The notes under the pieces are model-generated. The model did no database searches. It was given only the letters and a program-made list of their open reading frames with translations, and had not been told where the DNA came from. Both the position numbers and the translations under genes were made by a program. From SFEL01 sp045603585 (GTDB taxonomy: Bacteria > Bacillota > Clostridia > Christensenellales > CAG-138), in contig JAZUMK010000013.1 in the NCBI GenBank assembly GCA_045603585.1, forward strand, positions 1-64,000: a stretch of DNA of 64,000 bases, read 5' to 3'. How positions within the stretch are numbered: the first letter of the stretch is position 1; each line of letters opens with the position of its first letter. Shown here piece after piece: positions 51,145 through 60,406 of this stretch.

Positions 51145-51564
51145 ATGGCAACTGAAGAAATCATTTCCATGGAGACCATCGATATACAGGGCGGCAAGAT
51201 CACCTTTGCTCCCGAAGTAATCGCCACCATCGCCAGCCTTGCTGCCAATGAGGTAGAGGGCATTGAAGGCATGAGCGGTACTGTTGTAGAAGGCATCACC
51301 GGTATGCTCAACAAAAAGAACATCACCAAGGGCATCAAGGTTGAAATAAACGAAGATACCGCCGTTATAGACGTTAACGTTATCCTCAAATATGGATATA
51401 AGATCCACGAGGTATCTATTGCCCTGCAGAAGAATATCAAGACCACCATCGAAAACATGACCGGCCTTAATGTTGCTGCGGTCAATGTGTTTGTTCAGTC
51501 CATCGCCTTTGATAAGCCTGAAAAGAGCGAAGTAAAGCCCAAGGCAGAGGCAGAGATCGAATAA
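51145..51564 (+). CDS. Asp23/Gls24 family envelope stress protein
   Basis: A 139-residue DUF322 protein. It has the family core IATIASLAANEVEGIEGMSG and the repeated hydrophobic strands VIDVNVILKYGYKI, then a charged C-terminal tail. Asp23-type proteins form membrane-tethered layers through AmaP, encoded next. AAGGAGG precedes the ATG. Confidence 0.93.
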   Translation: MATEEIISMETIDIQGGKITFAPEVIATIASLAANEVEGIEGMSGTVVEGITGMLNKKNITKGIKVEINEDTAVIDVNVILKYGYKIHEVSIALQKNIKTTIENMTGLNVAAVNVFVQSIAFDKPEKSEVKPKAEAEIE

Positions 51565-51601
51565 CAACAGCAAAAACATACACAAGAAAGGTATCATACC
51601 T

Positions 51602-52150
51602 ATGAAACCAAGGATAATTGACAGGCTGCTGCTCATACTGCTGATGCTGGCAATTTTTGCGCTGGGTCTTGGCTTGCTGGCCATTTCTCTGGGCTTTGTT
51701 CCTATGAACATAGTAACGGATATAGTATCCTTCCCCTATCAGAGTGCCCGTAACGGCTGGATAACGGCAGGCGTTGGCCTGGTGCTCGTGCTTTGGGCCG
51801 TAAGGATGATAATCGGCTTTAACAGGCGCGCAAGGAAAACCGGCCCCGCTACCGCCATAATCGCAAAAACCGAATTTGGCACCTCCACCATCACTTTGGC
51901 TGCCATTGACGAAATGGTAAGGAGGCATTGCTCCGCAAACGAAAAGATCCTCAAGCAGGACAGCATGATATCCGTAAAGGATAACAACCTTGTGATAAAC
52001 CTCAAGCTCAATCTTGCAGAGGATGCAAACGTGCCCGAGACCACCGCTGCCCTCCGCGAAAGCCTTACCGCATATATCCAAAACCTTACCGGCATAAAGG
52101 TTGGGGATATCAGCATGATGGTATCCACCCTGCCCGAACAGCAGGCATAA
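51602..52150 (+). CDS. amaP: Alkaline shock response membrane anchor protein AmaP
   Basis: A 182-residue protein with two N-terminal membrane helices (about 7-30 and 50-70) and a cytoplasmic domain related to Asp23 (EFGTSTITLAAIDEMVRR). It anchors Asp23 to the membrane. It follows asp23 by 37 bp. Confidence 0.88.
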   Translation: MKPRIIDRLLLILLMLAIFALGLGLLAISLGFVPMNIVTDIVSFPYQSARNGWITAGVGLVLVLWAVRMIIGFNRRARKTGPATAIIAKTEFGTSTITLAAIDEMVRRHCSANEKILKQDSMISVKDNNLVINLKLNLAEDANVPETTAALRESLTAYIQNLTGIKVGDISMMVSTLPEQQA

Positions 52151-52170
52151 CCTATCAGGAGAGTACATAA

Positions 52171-52389
52171 ATGGAAGAACTTAAGGCATTGTTAAAGGAA
52201 TACAAGTGGCGCCTTATCGGCATAGTGGCAGGCATAGTGCTGGCCGTACTGCTGTTTACAATAGGCTTATGGCGTACTCTGCTGCTGTTTGCGCTGGTAG
52301 CCCTGTGCTATGTGGTAGGCCGTCATCTGGATAACGGCGGCAAGGAAGAACTGGACAAGGCTATAAGCAGTCTGTTCAGAAAGAAATAA
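52171..52389 (+). CDS. DUF2273 small membrane protein
   Basis: A 72-residue protein with two helices (about 14-30 and 34-50) and a basic C-terminus. It resembles the DUF2273 proteins that regularly accompany asp23/amaP. No known biochemical function. Confidence 0.88.
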   Translation: MEELKALLKEYKWRLIGIVAGIVLAVLLFTIGLWRTLLLFALVALCYVVGRHLDNGGKEELDKAISSLFRKK

Positions 52390-52405
52390 CGCCAAGAGGT
52401 ATAAA

Positions 52406-52831
52406 ATGAGCAGAAAGACCGCGCGCGAAGTTGCCATGAAGCTTGCTTTTGCAAGGATGTTTGATGGCGAATGCGAAGAAAGTTATCAGGATGTGCTGGA
52501 CAAGTCCGGCATAAGTGAAGCCCCCACCCAGGAGGATCTCTGCTATTCTCAGGAGGTTCTTAAGGGCATTGAGGAACATGTGGCTGATATAGATTCCCTT
52601 ATAGACGAGCTTGCCATAGGCTGGCGCATAGAGCGCATGCCCAAGGTGGATTTGTCTGTGCTTCGTGTTGCCATATATGAGATGGTATACAGGAAGGATA
52701 TCCCCTATGGAGTATCCATAAACGAGGCTGTTGAGCTTGCAAAGCAGTTTGGCGGCGAGCGTTCCTCCGCATATATCAACGGTATGCTTGGTACTCTTGC
52801 CAAGCGTCTGGAAGGCGAGGCTTCTAAGTAG
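52406..52831 (+). CDS. nusB: Transcription antitermination factor NusB
   Basis: A 141-residue helical RNA-binding protein acting with NusE in rRNA antitermination. The N-terminal RKTAREVAMKLAFARMF and C-terminal PYGVSINEAVELAKQFGGERSSAYINGMLG (split) are typical. It follows the alkaline-shock genes by 16 bp, a standard clostridial arrangement. Confidence 0.96.
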   Translation: MSRKTAREVAMKLAFARMFDGECEESYQDVLDKSGISEAPTQEDLCYSQEVLKGIEEHVADIDSLIDELAIGWRIERMPKVDLSVLRVAIYEMVYRKDIPYGVSINEAVELAKQFGGERSSAYINGMLGTLAKRLEGEASK

Positions 52832-52941
52832 TCCTCGTATTTGGCGCGGACTGAAATATTGCAGTATGCTGAGCATCGTCTACGATACAGGGGACGATGC
52901 TTTGTATTGAAAAGAGAAAAACATACAGAAGGAAAAAACAA

Positions 52942-53787
52942 ATGGGAAAGATAATCGACGGAAGAGCAGTTGCCGCAGAGGCCTGCACAAGTATAAATAG
53001 CAGGGTAGAGGCCCTTGTGGAGAATGGCGTGCAGCCCTGCCTTGCAGTTGTTCTGGTAGGCGATAATCCTGCATCCCGCGCTTACGTTGGCATGAAGGAA
53101 AAGAAAGCTGCAGAGCTTGGCATAAAGACCGTAGGCCATAAGCTTGCTGCGGATACCGCCGAAGCTGACCTGATAGCCCTTATTCATCAGCTTAATGAGG
53201 ATGATTCTGTTCATGGTATACTGGTTCAGCTGCCCCTTCCCGGACATATATCTGAGGAACGGGTGCTGCTGAATATTTCTCCCAAAAAGGACGTGGACGG
53301 CCTTCATCCCGAAAATGCAGGCATGCTGCTTACAGGCAGGGAGGGCTTTATTCCCTGTACTCCCAAGGGCTGCGTTATGCTGGTTGAAAGCACCGGAATG
53401 GATATCGGCGGCAAGCATTGCGTGGTTATCGGCAGAAGCAATATCGTAGGCAAGCCTGCGGCGCTGCTGATGCTTGCAAAGAATGCCACCGTTACCATGT
53501 GCCATTCCAGAACCAAGGATCTTGGCGATTATACCAAAAAGGCCGATATTCTTATCTCCGCTGTTGGCGTGCCCAATCTTGTAACGGCGGATATGATAAA
53601 GCCCGGCGCGGTGGTTATAGACGTTGCACAGTGCCGCGTTGACGGTGCATGGAGAGGAGATGTGGACTTTGAGGCCGCTTTGGAAGTGGCGTCCCATATT
53701 ACCCCTGTTCCCGGCGGCGTAGGCCCCATGACCATAGCTATGCTGATGGAAAATACTGTGGAGGCGGCAGAAAAGACCCTTGATTGA
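52942..53787 (+). CDS. folD: Bifunctional methylenetetrahydrofolate dehydrogenase/cyclohydrolase
   Basis: A 281-residue one-carbon enzyme interconverting 5,10-methylene- and 10-formyl-tetrahydrofolate. ATG 52942 follows GAAGGA. Catalytic Lys lies in YVGMKEKKA; other motifs are HGILVQLPLP, the NADP site VVIGRSNIVGKP and TPVPGGVGPMTIAML. Overlaps the xseA start by eight bases. Confidence 0.96.
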   Translation: MGKIIDGRAVAAEACTSINSRVEALVENGVQPCLAVVLVGDNPASRAYVGMKEKKAAELGIKTVGHKLAADTAEADLIALIHQLNEDDSVHGILVQLPLPGHISEERVLLNISPKKDVDGLHPENAGMLLTGREGFIPCTPKGCVMLVESTGMDIGGKHCVVIGRSNIVGKPAALLMLAKNATVTMCHSRTKDLGDYTKKADILISAVGVPNLVTADMIKPGAVVIDVAQCRVDGAWRGDVDFEAALEVASHITPVPGGVGPMTIAMLMENTVEAAEKTLD

Positions 53788-54988
53788 TAACGGCTACAGG
53801 TTTACTGTATCTCAGCTGAATGAATACGCAAACAGTCTGCTCAAAAGCGACAGCCTTTTGAGCCATGTTTGCGTATGCGGCGAAATAAGCGGCTTCAAGC
53901 GCCATTCCTCCGGACATCTGTATTTTTCGCTGAAGGATGAGGGAGCCCTTATCCGCTGCGTAATGTTCAGGCAGAATGCATTTGCGCTGGATTTTTCCCC
54001 GCAGGATGGCCAGTCTGTGCTGATATACGGCAGCGTATCCATATATGCAAAGGATGGACAGTATCAGCTGTATGTGAATGCTATGGAGCGTCAGGGCGAG
54101 GGCGAACTGTATCGCCGCTTTATGCTGATGAAGACCCGCCTTGAGGCAAAGGGGTATTTTGCTCAGGAGCATAAAAAGCCAATACCCTATTTGCCCAAGT
54201 GCATAGGCGTAATAACTTCCCCCACGGGAGCCGCAATACAGGACATAATAAACATAACCCGCAGACGCTTCCCCACAATGAACATACTGCTATATCCCGT
54301 AAGGGTACAGGGAGAGGGGGCAGCGGTGGAGATCGCCGAAGCTGTCAATGCCATGAACCGCATGAAAAAAGCGGACGTTCTGATAGTTGGCAGAGGCGGC
54401 GGAAGCATGGAAGACCTATGGCCCTTCAATGAAGAAATCGTTGCAAAGGCCATATTTGAAAGCGAAATTCCTGTAGTAAGCGCCGTCGGTCACGAAACGG
54501 ATTTTTCCATATCCGATTTTACCGCGGATTTGCGTGCGCCAACTCCTTCTGCTGCGGCGGAGCTGTGCGTTCCGGAATATGAGCGGCTGTATGGCGAGAT
54601 CCTTGGCGCCCAAAGCTATATTTCAGAGCGCTGCCACAAGGAAATGGATTCACTTAAGCAGCAGCTTTCCGGCATACGGGATTCTGCGGCGTTCTCAATG
54701 ACAAGGCACAGGGCGGAGCTGCTGAAGCAGGGGATAAAAGCCCGGCAGGAAAGCATGGGTATGGCTGTTCGCTCAGAGATAATCAATGCGCTTCATTCCA
54801 TTGAAAAGCAGCAGTCGAGGCTCAGCGCCCTTTCTCCTGAAGCAGTGCTGGAGCGTGGTTACAGCCTTATCCGGCAGCATGGTGAATTTATAGGCAGCGC
54901 AGAGGAGCTGCAGGAAAATCAGCGGGCTTTGCTTATCATGAAGGACGGCAAAGCGGATATTACAATAGACAGCGTAAGCAGAGGATAA
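53780..54988 (+). CDS. xseA: Exodeoxyribonuclease VII large subunit
   Basis: A 402-residue protein starting at TTG 53780 inside the folD end. It has an N-terminal OB fold (VCGEISGFKRHSSGHLYFSLKD), then the catalytic region with ITSPTGAAIQDI, GRGGGSMEDLWPFNEE and SAVGHETDFSISDFTADLRAPTP (split), and a coiled C-terminus. Degrades single-stranded DNA with XseB. Confidence 0.96.
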   Translation: MIDNGYRFTVSQLNEYANSLLKSDSLLSHVCVCGEISGFKRHSSGHLYFSLKDEGALIRCVMFRQNAFALDFSPQDGQSVLIYGSVSIYAKDGQYQLYVNAMERQGEGELYRRFMLMKTRLEAKGYFAQEHKKPIPYLPKCIGVITSPTGAAIQDIINITRRRFPTMNILLYPVRVQGEGAAVEIAEAVNAMNRMKKADVLIVGRGGGSMEDLWPFNEEIVAKAIFESEIPVVSAVGHETDFSISDFTADLRAPTPSAAAELCVPEYERLYGEILGAQSYISERCHKEMDSLKQQLSGIRDSAAFSMTRHRAELLKQGIKARQESMGMAVRSEIINALHSIEKQQSRLSALSPEAVLERGYSLIRQHGEFIGSAEELQENQRALLIMKDGKADITIDSVSRG

Positions 54989-54992
54989 CAGT

Positions 54993-55196
54993 ATGGCAAA
55001 AAAGGAACTTACATTCGAGCAGGCAAAGGAAAAACTGGACGGTATCGTTGAAAAGCTGTCCTCCGGCAATTTGCCCATAGATCAGATGGTAAAGCTGTAT
55101 GAAGAGGGCGCGGAGCTTTCCAGGCATTGCCTGAGCTTGCTTGAGGCATATGAGGCCAGGCTGGATCAGGTGGACAAGTTTCTTATGGAGGGATAG
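54993..55196 (+). CDS. xseB: Exodeoxyribonuclease VII small subunit
   Basis: A 67-residue helical protein (TFEQAKEKLDGIVEKLSSG, PIDQMVKLYEEG) that caps the XseA coiled coil. Four bases after xseA. Confidence 0.96.
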   Translation: MAKKELTFEQAKEKLDGIVEKLSSGNLPIDQMVKLYEEGAELSRHCLSLLEAYEARLDQVDKFLMEG

Positions 55197-55198
55197 CT

Positions 55199-56083
55199 GT
55201 GGGATTTGCTGAAGAAACCAGAGAATACCGTGAAGTGATAGAATCTGCCCTGAGCGGATACATGGCAAATTGTGGAGCGCCCCGGCAGCTTCATGAGGCC
55301 ATGGAATACAGCCTCAAGGCAGGGGGCAAGCGGCTTCGCCCTGTGCTGACCCTTTATACCTGCAATATGCTGGGCGGGGATTATCGCCGCGCAGTTCCTT
55401 ATGCCTGTGCATTGGAGATGATCCATACATATTCCCTTATTCACGATGACCTTCCCTGCATGGATGACGACGATTTCCGCAGGGGCAGACCCTCAAACCA
55501 TAAGGTGTTCGGCGAAGCAAATGCTGTATTGGCAGGAGACGGCCTGCTGTCATATGCGTTTGATATAATGCTGAATGCGGCAAAGACAGACCTTAGCGAA
55601 AACGCGATAAACGCAGCCCTTGCAGTTTCAAAGGGCGCAGGCGTAAGCGGGATGGTTGCAGGGCAGGTAATTGACCTGGCTTCTGAAACCGCGGAAAATA
55701 CCGGAATCGATGAACTGCGCTTTATTCAGGCCAACAAGACAGCGGCCATGATAAAGGCCGCAATACTTGCGGGCGCACATATTGCAGGCGCAAATCAGGA
55801 ACAGCTTGCTGCCCTTGGCCAATTCGGTGAAGCTTATGGCGCGCTGTTCCAGATGACGGATGATATCTTGGATGTTGAGGGGGACTTTGAAGGCATGGGC
55901 AAGACCCTCGGCAAGGATCTGGAGGAGAATAAGCTTACATACATCTCCCTGTACGGAATGGATAAAGCCAAGGAACTGGCATGCCGGACGGCAGATAAAG
56001 CTGTAGAAGCCATAGAAATATTCGGAGAAGGAGCGGCGCTGTTAAGGGATCTTGCAATAAGCTGCCTCAGCCGCCGCAGCTGA
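55199..56083 (+). CDS. ispA: Polyprenyl (farnesyl) diphosphate synthase
   Basis: A 294-residue prenyltransferase. GTG 55199 lies behind GGAGGG. Both Asp-rich motifs are present (DDLPCMDDDDFRRG and DDILD), with GGKRLRP at the N-terminus. Elongates isoprenoid diphosphates, probably to C15. In most relatives a complete dxs follows; here only its tail does. Confidence 0.94.
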   Translation: MGFAEETREYREVIESALSGYMANCGAPRQLHEAMEYSLKAGGKRLRPVLTLYTCNMLGGDYRRAVPYACALEMIHTYSLIHDDLPCMDDDDFRRGRPSNHKVFGEANAVLAGDGLLSYAFDIMLNAAKTDLSENAINAALAVSKGAGVSGMVAGQVIDLASETAENTGIDELRFIQANKTAAMIKAAILAGAHIAGANQEQLAALGQFGEAYGALFQMTDDILDVEGDFEGMGKTLGKDLEENKLTYISLYGMDKAKELACRTADKAVEAIEIFGEGAALLRDLAISCLSRRS

Positions 56084-56091
56084 TATAATGA

Positions 56092-56355
56092 ACAATCAGC
56101 CCCATGGATGAAGATATGCTGCAGCGCATTGGCAGGGCAGCCAAGATAATAATTACCGTGGAGGATGGCCTGGCCAGCGGAGGAATGGGCAGCAAAATTA
56201 CAGAGCGTTTTTCGGGCAGAGTAAAGGTTATCCGTATAGGCATCGGAGAGGATCCCGTGCAGCAGGCCTCTCCAAAGGAGCAGGATGTATTCTGCGGTAT
56301 GGATGAAGAAAGCATTAAAAGGGTGATAAGCCTTGCGATGGAGGAAGTTAAATGA
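56092..56355 (+). pseudogene. dxs: C-terminal fragment of 1-deoxy-D-xylulose-5-phosphate synthase (dxs)
   Basis: An 83-codon frame (ATG 56104) equal to the last domain of Dxs: MDEDML, ITVEDGLASGGMGS and a final IGIGEDPVQQASPKEQ-like segment. Homology-like codons (T-I-S-P) precede the ATG, directly behind two stops, and there is no ribosome-binding site. The thiamine-diphosphate and pyrimidine-binding domains (about 540 residues) are absent. It sits at the normal position of dxs between ispA and tlyA and retains the tlyA ribosome-binding site, so it is most likely a deletion remnant. A functional stand-alone domain cannot be excluded. Confidence 0.78.
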
Positions 56356-57158
56356 GCGGAGTAAGAGCGGATATAAGGCTTGTGGAGCTTGGCCTTGCAC
56401 CGAGCAGGGAAAAGGCACGTTCCCTTATAATGGCAGGGGAGGTATATCTGGATACTGCCAGAATCGATAAACCCGGAGCATCCGTGCCGGAAGATTGCGT
56501 TCTTACGGTTAAGGAGCAGGCCATTCCATTTGTCAGCCGCGGCGGATTGAAGCTGGATAAGGCGGTAAGAAAGTATGGCCTGTCTTTGCAGGACAAGGTG
56601 GCCATGGATATCGGCGCATCCACTGGCGGGTTTACAGACTGCATGCTGCAGAACGGCGCGGCAAAGGTATATGCCATAGACGTTGGATACGGCCAGCTGG
56701 ATTGGAAGCTGAGAAATGATCCAAGGGTAGTTGTAATGGAACGCACCAATGCCCGCAATATGGAGCCGGCCTGGTTTGCAGAACAGCCTGAATTTGCCTC
56801 CATCGATGTTTCTTTTATATCCGTTAAGCTGATACTGCCGGGCATGTATGCAAGCCTTAAAGAGGGCTCAAAGGCAGTTGTGCTGGTAAAGCCTCAGTTT
56901 GAAGCCGGCAGAGGCAAGGTGGGAAAAAACGGAGTTGTCCGCGAAAAGGAGACCCACAGGCAGGTTGTGGAGGAAACGGCGCTGTTTGCTCAGAGCCTTG
57001 GCTTTGCTGTGGAGCAGGTGGATTATTCTCCCATTACAGGCCCGAAGGGCAATATTGAATTTTTGCTGGTGCTTTGTAAAAATGCCTCAGAACAGCAGGA
57101 TAATATTGCAGAATGGGTAAAAAAAGTTGTTGATTATGCTCATGAAGAACTGGATTGA
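56352..57158 (+). CDS. tlyA: TlyA-family rRNA 2'-O-methyltransferase/hemolysin
   Basis: A 268-residue protein with an N-terminal S4 RNA-binding domain (RLVELGLAPSREKARSLI, VYLDTARIDKPG) and an FtsJ-like methyltransferase domain (DIGASTGGFTDCML, VKPQFEAGRGKVGKNG). TlyA proteins methylate ribose in 16S/23S rRNA. Overlaps the dxs fragment by four bases. Confidence 0.94.
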   Translation: MSGVRADIRLVELGLAPSREKARSLIMAGEVYLDTARIDKPGASVPEDCVLTVKEQAIPFVSRGGLKLDKAVRKYGLSLQDKVAMDIGASTGGFTDCMLQNGAAKVYAIDVGYGQLDWKLRNDPRVVVMERTNARNMEPAWFAEQPEFASIDVSFISVKLILPGMYASLKEGSKAVVLVKPQFEAGRGKVGKNGVVREKETHRQVVEETALFAQSLGFAVEQVDYSPITGPKGNIEFLLVLCKNASEQQDNIAEWVKKVVDYAHEELD

Positions 57159-57201
57159 TGCATTAATATTCCAAAATTATATAAAATTTTCACATTTTGT
57201 C

Positions 57202-57231
57202 TTGAAAAATGTTGATTAAAGGGCATATAAT
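57202..57231 (+). promoter_or_regulatory. Promoter before nadK
   Basis: TTGAAA at 57202-57207, 18-bp spacer, TATAAT at 57226-57231. Confidence 0.65.
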
Positions 57232-57259
57232 ATATGAAAGGGTAATTACGGCATAAAAT

Positions 57260-58081
57260 ATGCGAGTAAACAGTATCGGCATATTTACAAATCCCAGCAA
57301 TGACGGTGCGCTGGATGCAGTGCAGGCAATACGCCTTGCGGCTTCGGTGCGCGGCATTTCCTGCTACATTGACAAGTCTTTGCAGGATATCGATCAATTT
57401 CAAGGCTTAGAAACCACAGAAACCAATACTCCCGATTTAATGATAGCTATGGGTGGAGACGGTACAATACTTAGGGCGGCAAATTATGTCGCAGATAAGG
57501 GCGTACCGCTTCTTGGTATCAACTTTGGCAGGATAGGCTTTCTCAGCGAAATAAATGTGGATAACTTTTCCGATGCTATCGATGCCATACGCCGGGATAA
57601 CTTCATCTTTGATAAATGCATGATGCTGGCCTGCAGTATTAACGGCGGCGAGCCCATACACTGTCTCAACGAGGCCGTGCTGTATCGCAAGGATTTTTCC
57701 GGCGTGGTTTCCATAAATGTAAACATCAACGGCGCAGATGCTGGCACGGTTTCCTGCGATGGATTGATAGTCAGCACCCCCACCGGTGCAACGGGATATT
57801 CCATCTCAGCAGGCGGTCCCATAATAGCTCCCGGTATAGATGCAGATATTATTACCCCTATCTGCCCCCATACCTTAAGCTTCAGGCCCATAATCGCCCC
57901 GCCGGATTCCAATGTTCGTCTCACATTAAATCAGGAAGGCTTTTTGGCAATGGACGGCATAAATACCGTCAGGGTATTGCCTTCGGATGTGATAAATATC
58001 ACCCGCAGCGGTCAAAGCGTCAGCTTTGTTCGGCTGGGCGAGAGGAATCTGTTCCAGCTTATACGAAACAAGCTGTCCTGA
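57260..58081 (+). CDS. nadK: NAD kinase
   Basis: A 273-residue kinase making NADP+ from NAD+. It has GGDGTILRA, NFGRIGFLSE and the SCDGLIVSTPTGATGYSISAGG loop (split). The ribosome-binding site is weak (AAAGGG is too distant), so the start is chosen by family alignment of the N-terminus. Its own promoter lies upstream. Confidence 0.94.
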   Translation: MRVNSIGIFTNPSNDGALDAVQAIRLAASVRGISCYIDKSLQDIDQFQGLETTETNTPDLMIAMGGDGTILRAANYVADKGVPLLGINFGRIGFLSEINVDNFSDAIDAIRRDNFIFDKCMMLACSINGGEPIHCLNEAVLYRKDFSGVVSINVNINGADAGTVSCDGLIVSTPTGATGYSISAGGPIIAPGIDADIITPICPHTLSFRPIIAPPDSNVRLTLNQEGFLAMDGINTVRVLPSDVINITRSGQSVSFVRLGERNLFQLIRNKLS

Positions 58082-58159
58082 TGATAAGCCCCCAATATTA
58101 CAGAATGCAATTATTTCACATATAATCGCAGATGAAATACCCTTATGGAGGAGCACAGC

Positions 58160-58612
58160 ATGAAATCCGCAAGACAGACAATGATTCTTGAACTGATCGA
58201 CCAGTATGATATAGATACTCAGGACGAACTTGCTTCTATGCTCAAAGCCCGTGGTTTGAAGGTCACACAGGCCACGGTATCCAGGGATATCAAAGATCTC
58301 AGGCTTATCAAAGTGCTGTCTGATGACGGCGCTTACAAGTATGCAACTGTGGATAAGGCAGAGGCAGACCTTAAGGACAGGTTTATCAATATTTTTGCCC
58401 ATTCTGTAATTTCCATGGCAGCAACAGGAAATCTCGTTGTGGTAAAAACCATCCCCGGAACTGCCAGCGCCGCAGCGGAGGCCATCGACTCCATGCGCAT
58501 GGATGAGGTGGTAGGTACGATAGCCGGCGATAATTCCATATTTATTGCGGTCAAGGATTCCACAGATACCGCCGAGCTTATCAAGCGGTTTCAGGCAATG
58601 CTTAAATTTTAA
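58160..58612 (+). CDS. argR: Arginine repressor ArgR
   Basis: A 150-residue regulator with an N-terminal winged helix (QDELASMLKARG, VTQATVSRDIKDLRLIKV) and a C-terminal arginine-binding hexamerisation domain (GTIAGDNSIFI). ATG 58160 follows GGAGGAG. Placed between nadK and recN as in most Clostridia. Confidence 0.95.
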   Translation: MKSARQTMILELIDQYDIDTQDELASMLKARGLKVTQATVSRDIKDLRLIKVLSDDGAYKYATVDKAEADLKDRFINIFAHSVISMAATGNLVVVKTIPGTASAAAEAIDSMRMDEVVGTIAGDNSIFIAVKDSTDTAELIKRFQAMLKF

Positions 58613-58627
58613 AACGTTGGAGAATTA

Positions 58628-60325
58628 ATGCTAAACAGGTTATCCATAAAAAACGTCGCTCTGATAGAGCGGCTGAATATTGAATTTGATGATGGATTTA
58701 ACGTGCTGACCGGTGAAACCGGCGCCGGAAAATCCATTATTATTGATGCGGTAAATCTTGTTCTTGGCGAGCGCGCCAGCAAGGAACTTATTAAAAGCGG
58801 CGCAGAAAAGGCATCGGTTGAGGCGGAGTTTGATATTGCCCGCATACCGGCCGTTAAGCGCATGCTGGAAGAAAACGAACTGGATGGGGATGACAGCCTT
58901 TTTATATCCCGCGACCTTTCTGTTTCCGGCAAAAACGTATGCCGCATAAACGGCACCCTTGTAAATCTTGCGACCCTCAAGCAGATAACAGACCTGCTTG
59001 TGGATGTGCATGGTCAGCATGAGCATCAATCGCTGCTCAGCCAGAATAAGCATATAAACTTTCTGGATTCCTTTGACCATGAGGCAATCGACGGCATCAG
59101 GGCAAATGTTCGTGAGCTTTACAGCGAATACCGCAGGGTGAAGGACGCTATGCTCAGCGGCTTTTCCTCAGAGGATGAGCGGGCCAGAGAGATGGATATA
59201 TTGCGCTATCAGATCGGGGAAATCCAAAAGGCGGGATTGTCCTGCGACGAAGAAGCTGCTCTCAGTGAAGAAAAAGACGTTTTGATGAACGCAGAGCGTA
59301 TTATGGCGGCGCTTCAGGAAAGCTGCGAAGCCATAATGGGAGACAACGGTGCCGTTGACCTTATGAAATCCGCATCCGGCAGTATGGATGGAATTTCCTG
59401 CTTTTCCGCAGAATATTCCGATGCAGCCAAACGCCTGGAAGAGGCATTCTATGCCGTTCAGGATATGGGCTACGTCATAAGGGATATGAGAAACTCCTTT
59501 GAGTTTGACCCTGCACGTATAGACGAAATACAGCAGCGGCTGGAAGTGTATTCTGCAATTAAGAAAAAGTATGGCCCCGATATAGAGGATGTGAACAGCT
59601 TCCTTGAAAAGGCTCAGCTTCGCCTCGAAGAGCTGGATAATGCGGCTCAAATGCGGGAAACACTGGAAAAAGAGCTGAACCGGATAAGCACAAAGTACAT
59701 TGAGGCCGCATCAACCCTTACTGCTGCGCGAAAAAGTGCCGCCGGGGAGCTTGCAAAGGAGCTTCTGTTGCAGCTAAAAGACCTTGGCATGGAAAAGGCC
59801 CGCTTTGATGTTGGCTTTGAAAGAATTGAAACATTCGGCGCAAACGGCATGGATAAGGTGGAATTTATGATGTCTGCCAATCCCGGCGAAGCGCTCAAGC
59901 CATTGGAAAAGGTGGCATCCGGCGGTGAAATGTCCCGAATCATGCTGGCGTTTAAAGCCATTGCTGCCAGAGCAGATTCCATTCCCACGCTGATATTCGA
60001 TGAAATCGATACAGGCATAAGCGGCCGCATCGCTTCTGTGGTGGGCGGGAAAATGGTAAATATTTCGGACTCACATCAGGTGCTGTGCGTTACTCATCTG
60101 CCCCAGATCGCGGCTCTTGCAGACGCCCACTTTATGGTGGAAAAGAGCGACGATGGAGAGCATACCAAAACGGATATGCGAAGGCTGTCCCTTGAGGAGC
60201 GGTATGAATATCTTGCCCGCATGATGGACGGCGCTCAGAGTTCTTCCTTTGCCTATGACCATGCAAAAGAGCTTATTTCTGCATCTGAGGCGGATAAGGC
60301 CAAGCGAAGAAAGCAAAATTCATAG
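58628..60325 (+). CDS. recN: DNA repair protein RecN
   Basis: A 565-residue SMC-like ATPase in double-strand-break repair. Walker A GETGAGKS near residue 30-37, HGQHEHQSLL near 120-130, long coiled coils (about 160-370), signature ASGGEMSRIMLA and Walker B LIFDEIDTGISG, then VTHLPQIAA. TTGGAG precedes the ATG. Confidence 0.96.
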   Translation: MLNRLSIKNVALIERLNIEFDDGFNVLTGETGAGKSIIIDAVNLVLGERASKELIKSGAEKASVEAEFDIARIPAVKRMLEENELDGDDSLFISRDLSVSGKNVCRINGTLVNLATLKQITDLLVDVHGQHEHQSLLSQNKHINFLDSFDHEAIDGIRANVRELYSEYRRVKDAMLSGFSSEDERAREMDILRYQIGEIQKAGLSCDEEAALSEEKDVLMNAERIMAALQESCEAIMGDNGAVDLMKSASGSMDGISCFSAEYSDAAKRLEEAFYAVQDMGYVIRDMRNSFEFDPARIDEIQQRLEVYSAIKKKYGPDIEDVNSFLEKAQLRLEELDNAAQMRETLEKELNRISTKYIEAASTLTAARKSAAGELAKELLLQLKDLGMEKARFDVGFERIETFGANGMDKVEFMMSANPGEALKPLEKVASGGEMSRIMLAFKAIAARADSIPTLIFDEIDTGISGRIASVVGGKMVNISDSHQVLCVTHLPQIAALADAHFMVEKSDDGEHTKTDMRRLSLEERYEYLARMMDGAQSSSFAYDHAKELISASEADKAKRRKQNS

Positions 60326-60353
60326 CATTAAATACACCCTTATTACAAATCAT

Positions 60354-60388
60354 AAACACTGTGGGCTTAGTCCACGGTGTTTTATTTT
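60354..60388 (+). terminator. Terminator after recN
   Basis: AAACACTGTGG/CCACGGTGTTT 11-bp stem (one wobble) with T-rich tail. Confidence 0.85.
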
Positions 60389-60406
60389 GTTTTAAGGCGG
60401 ATGTAT

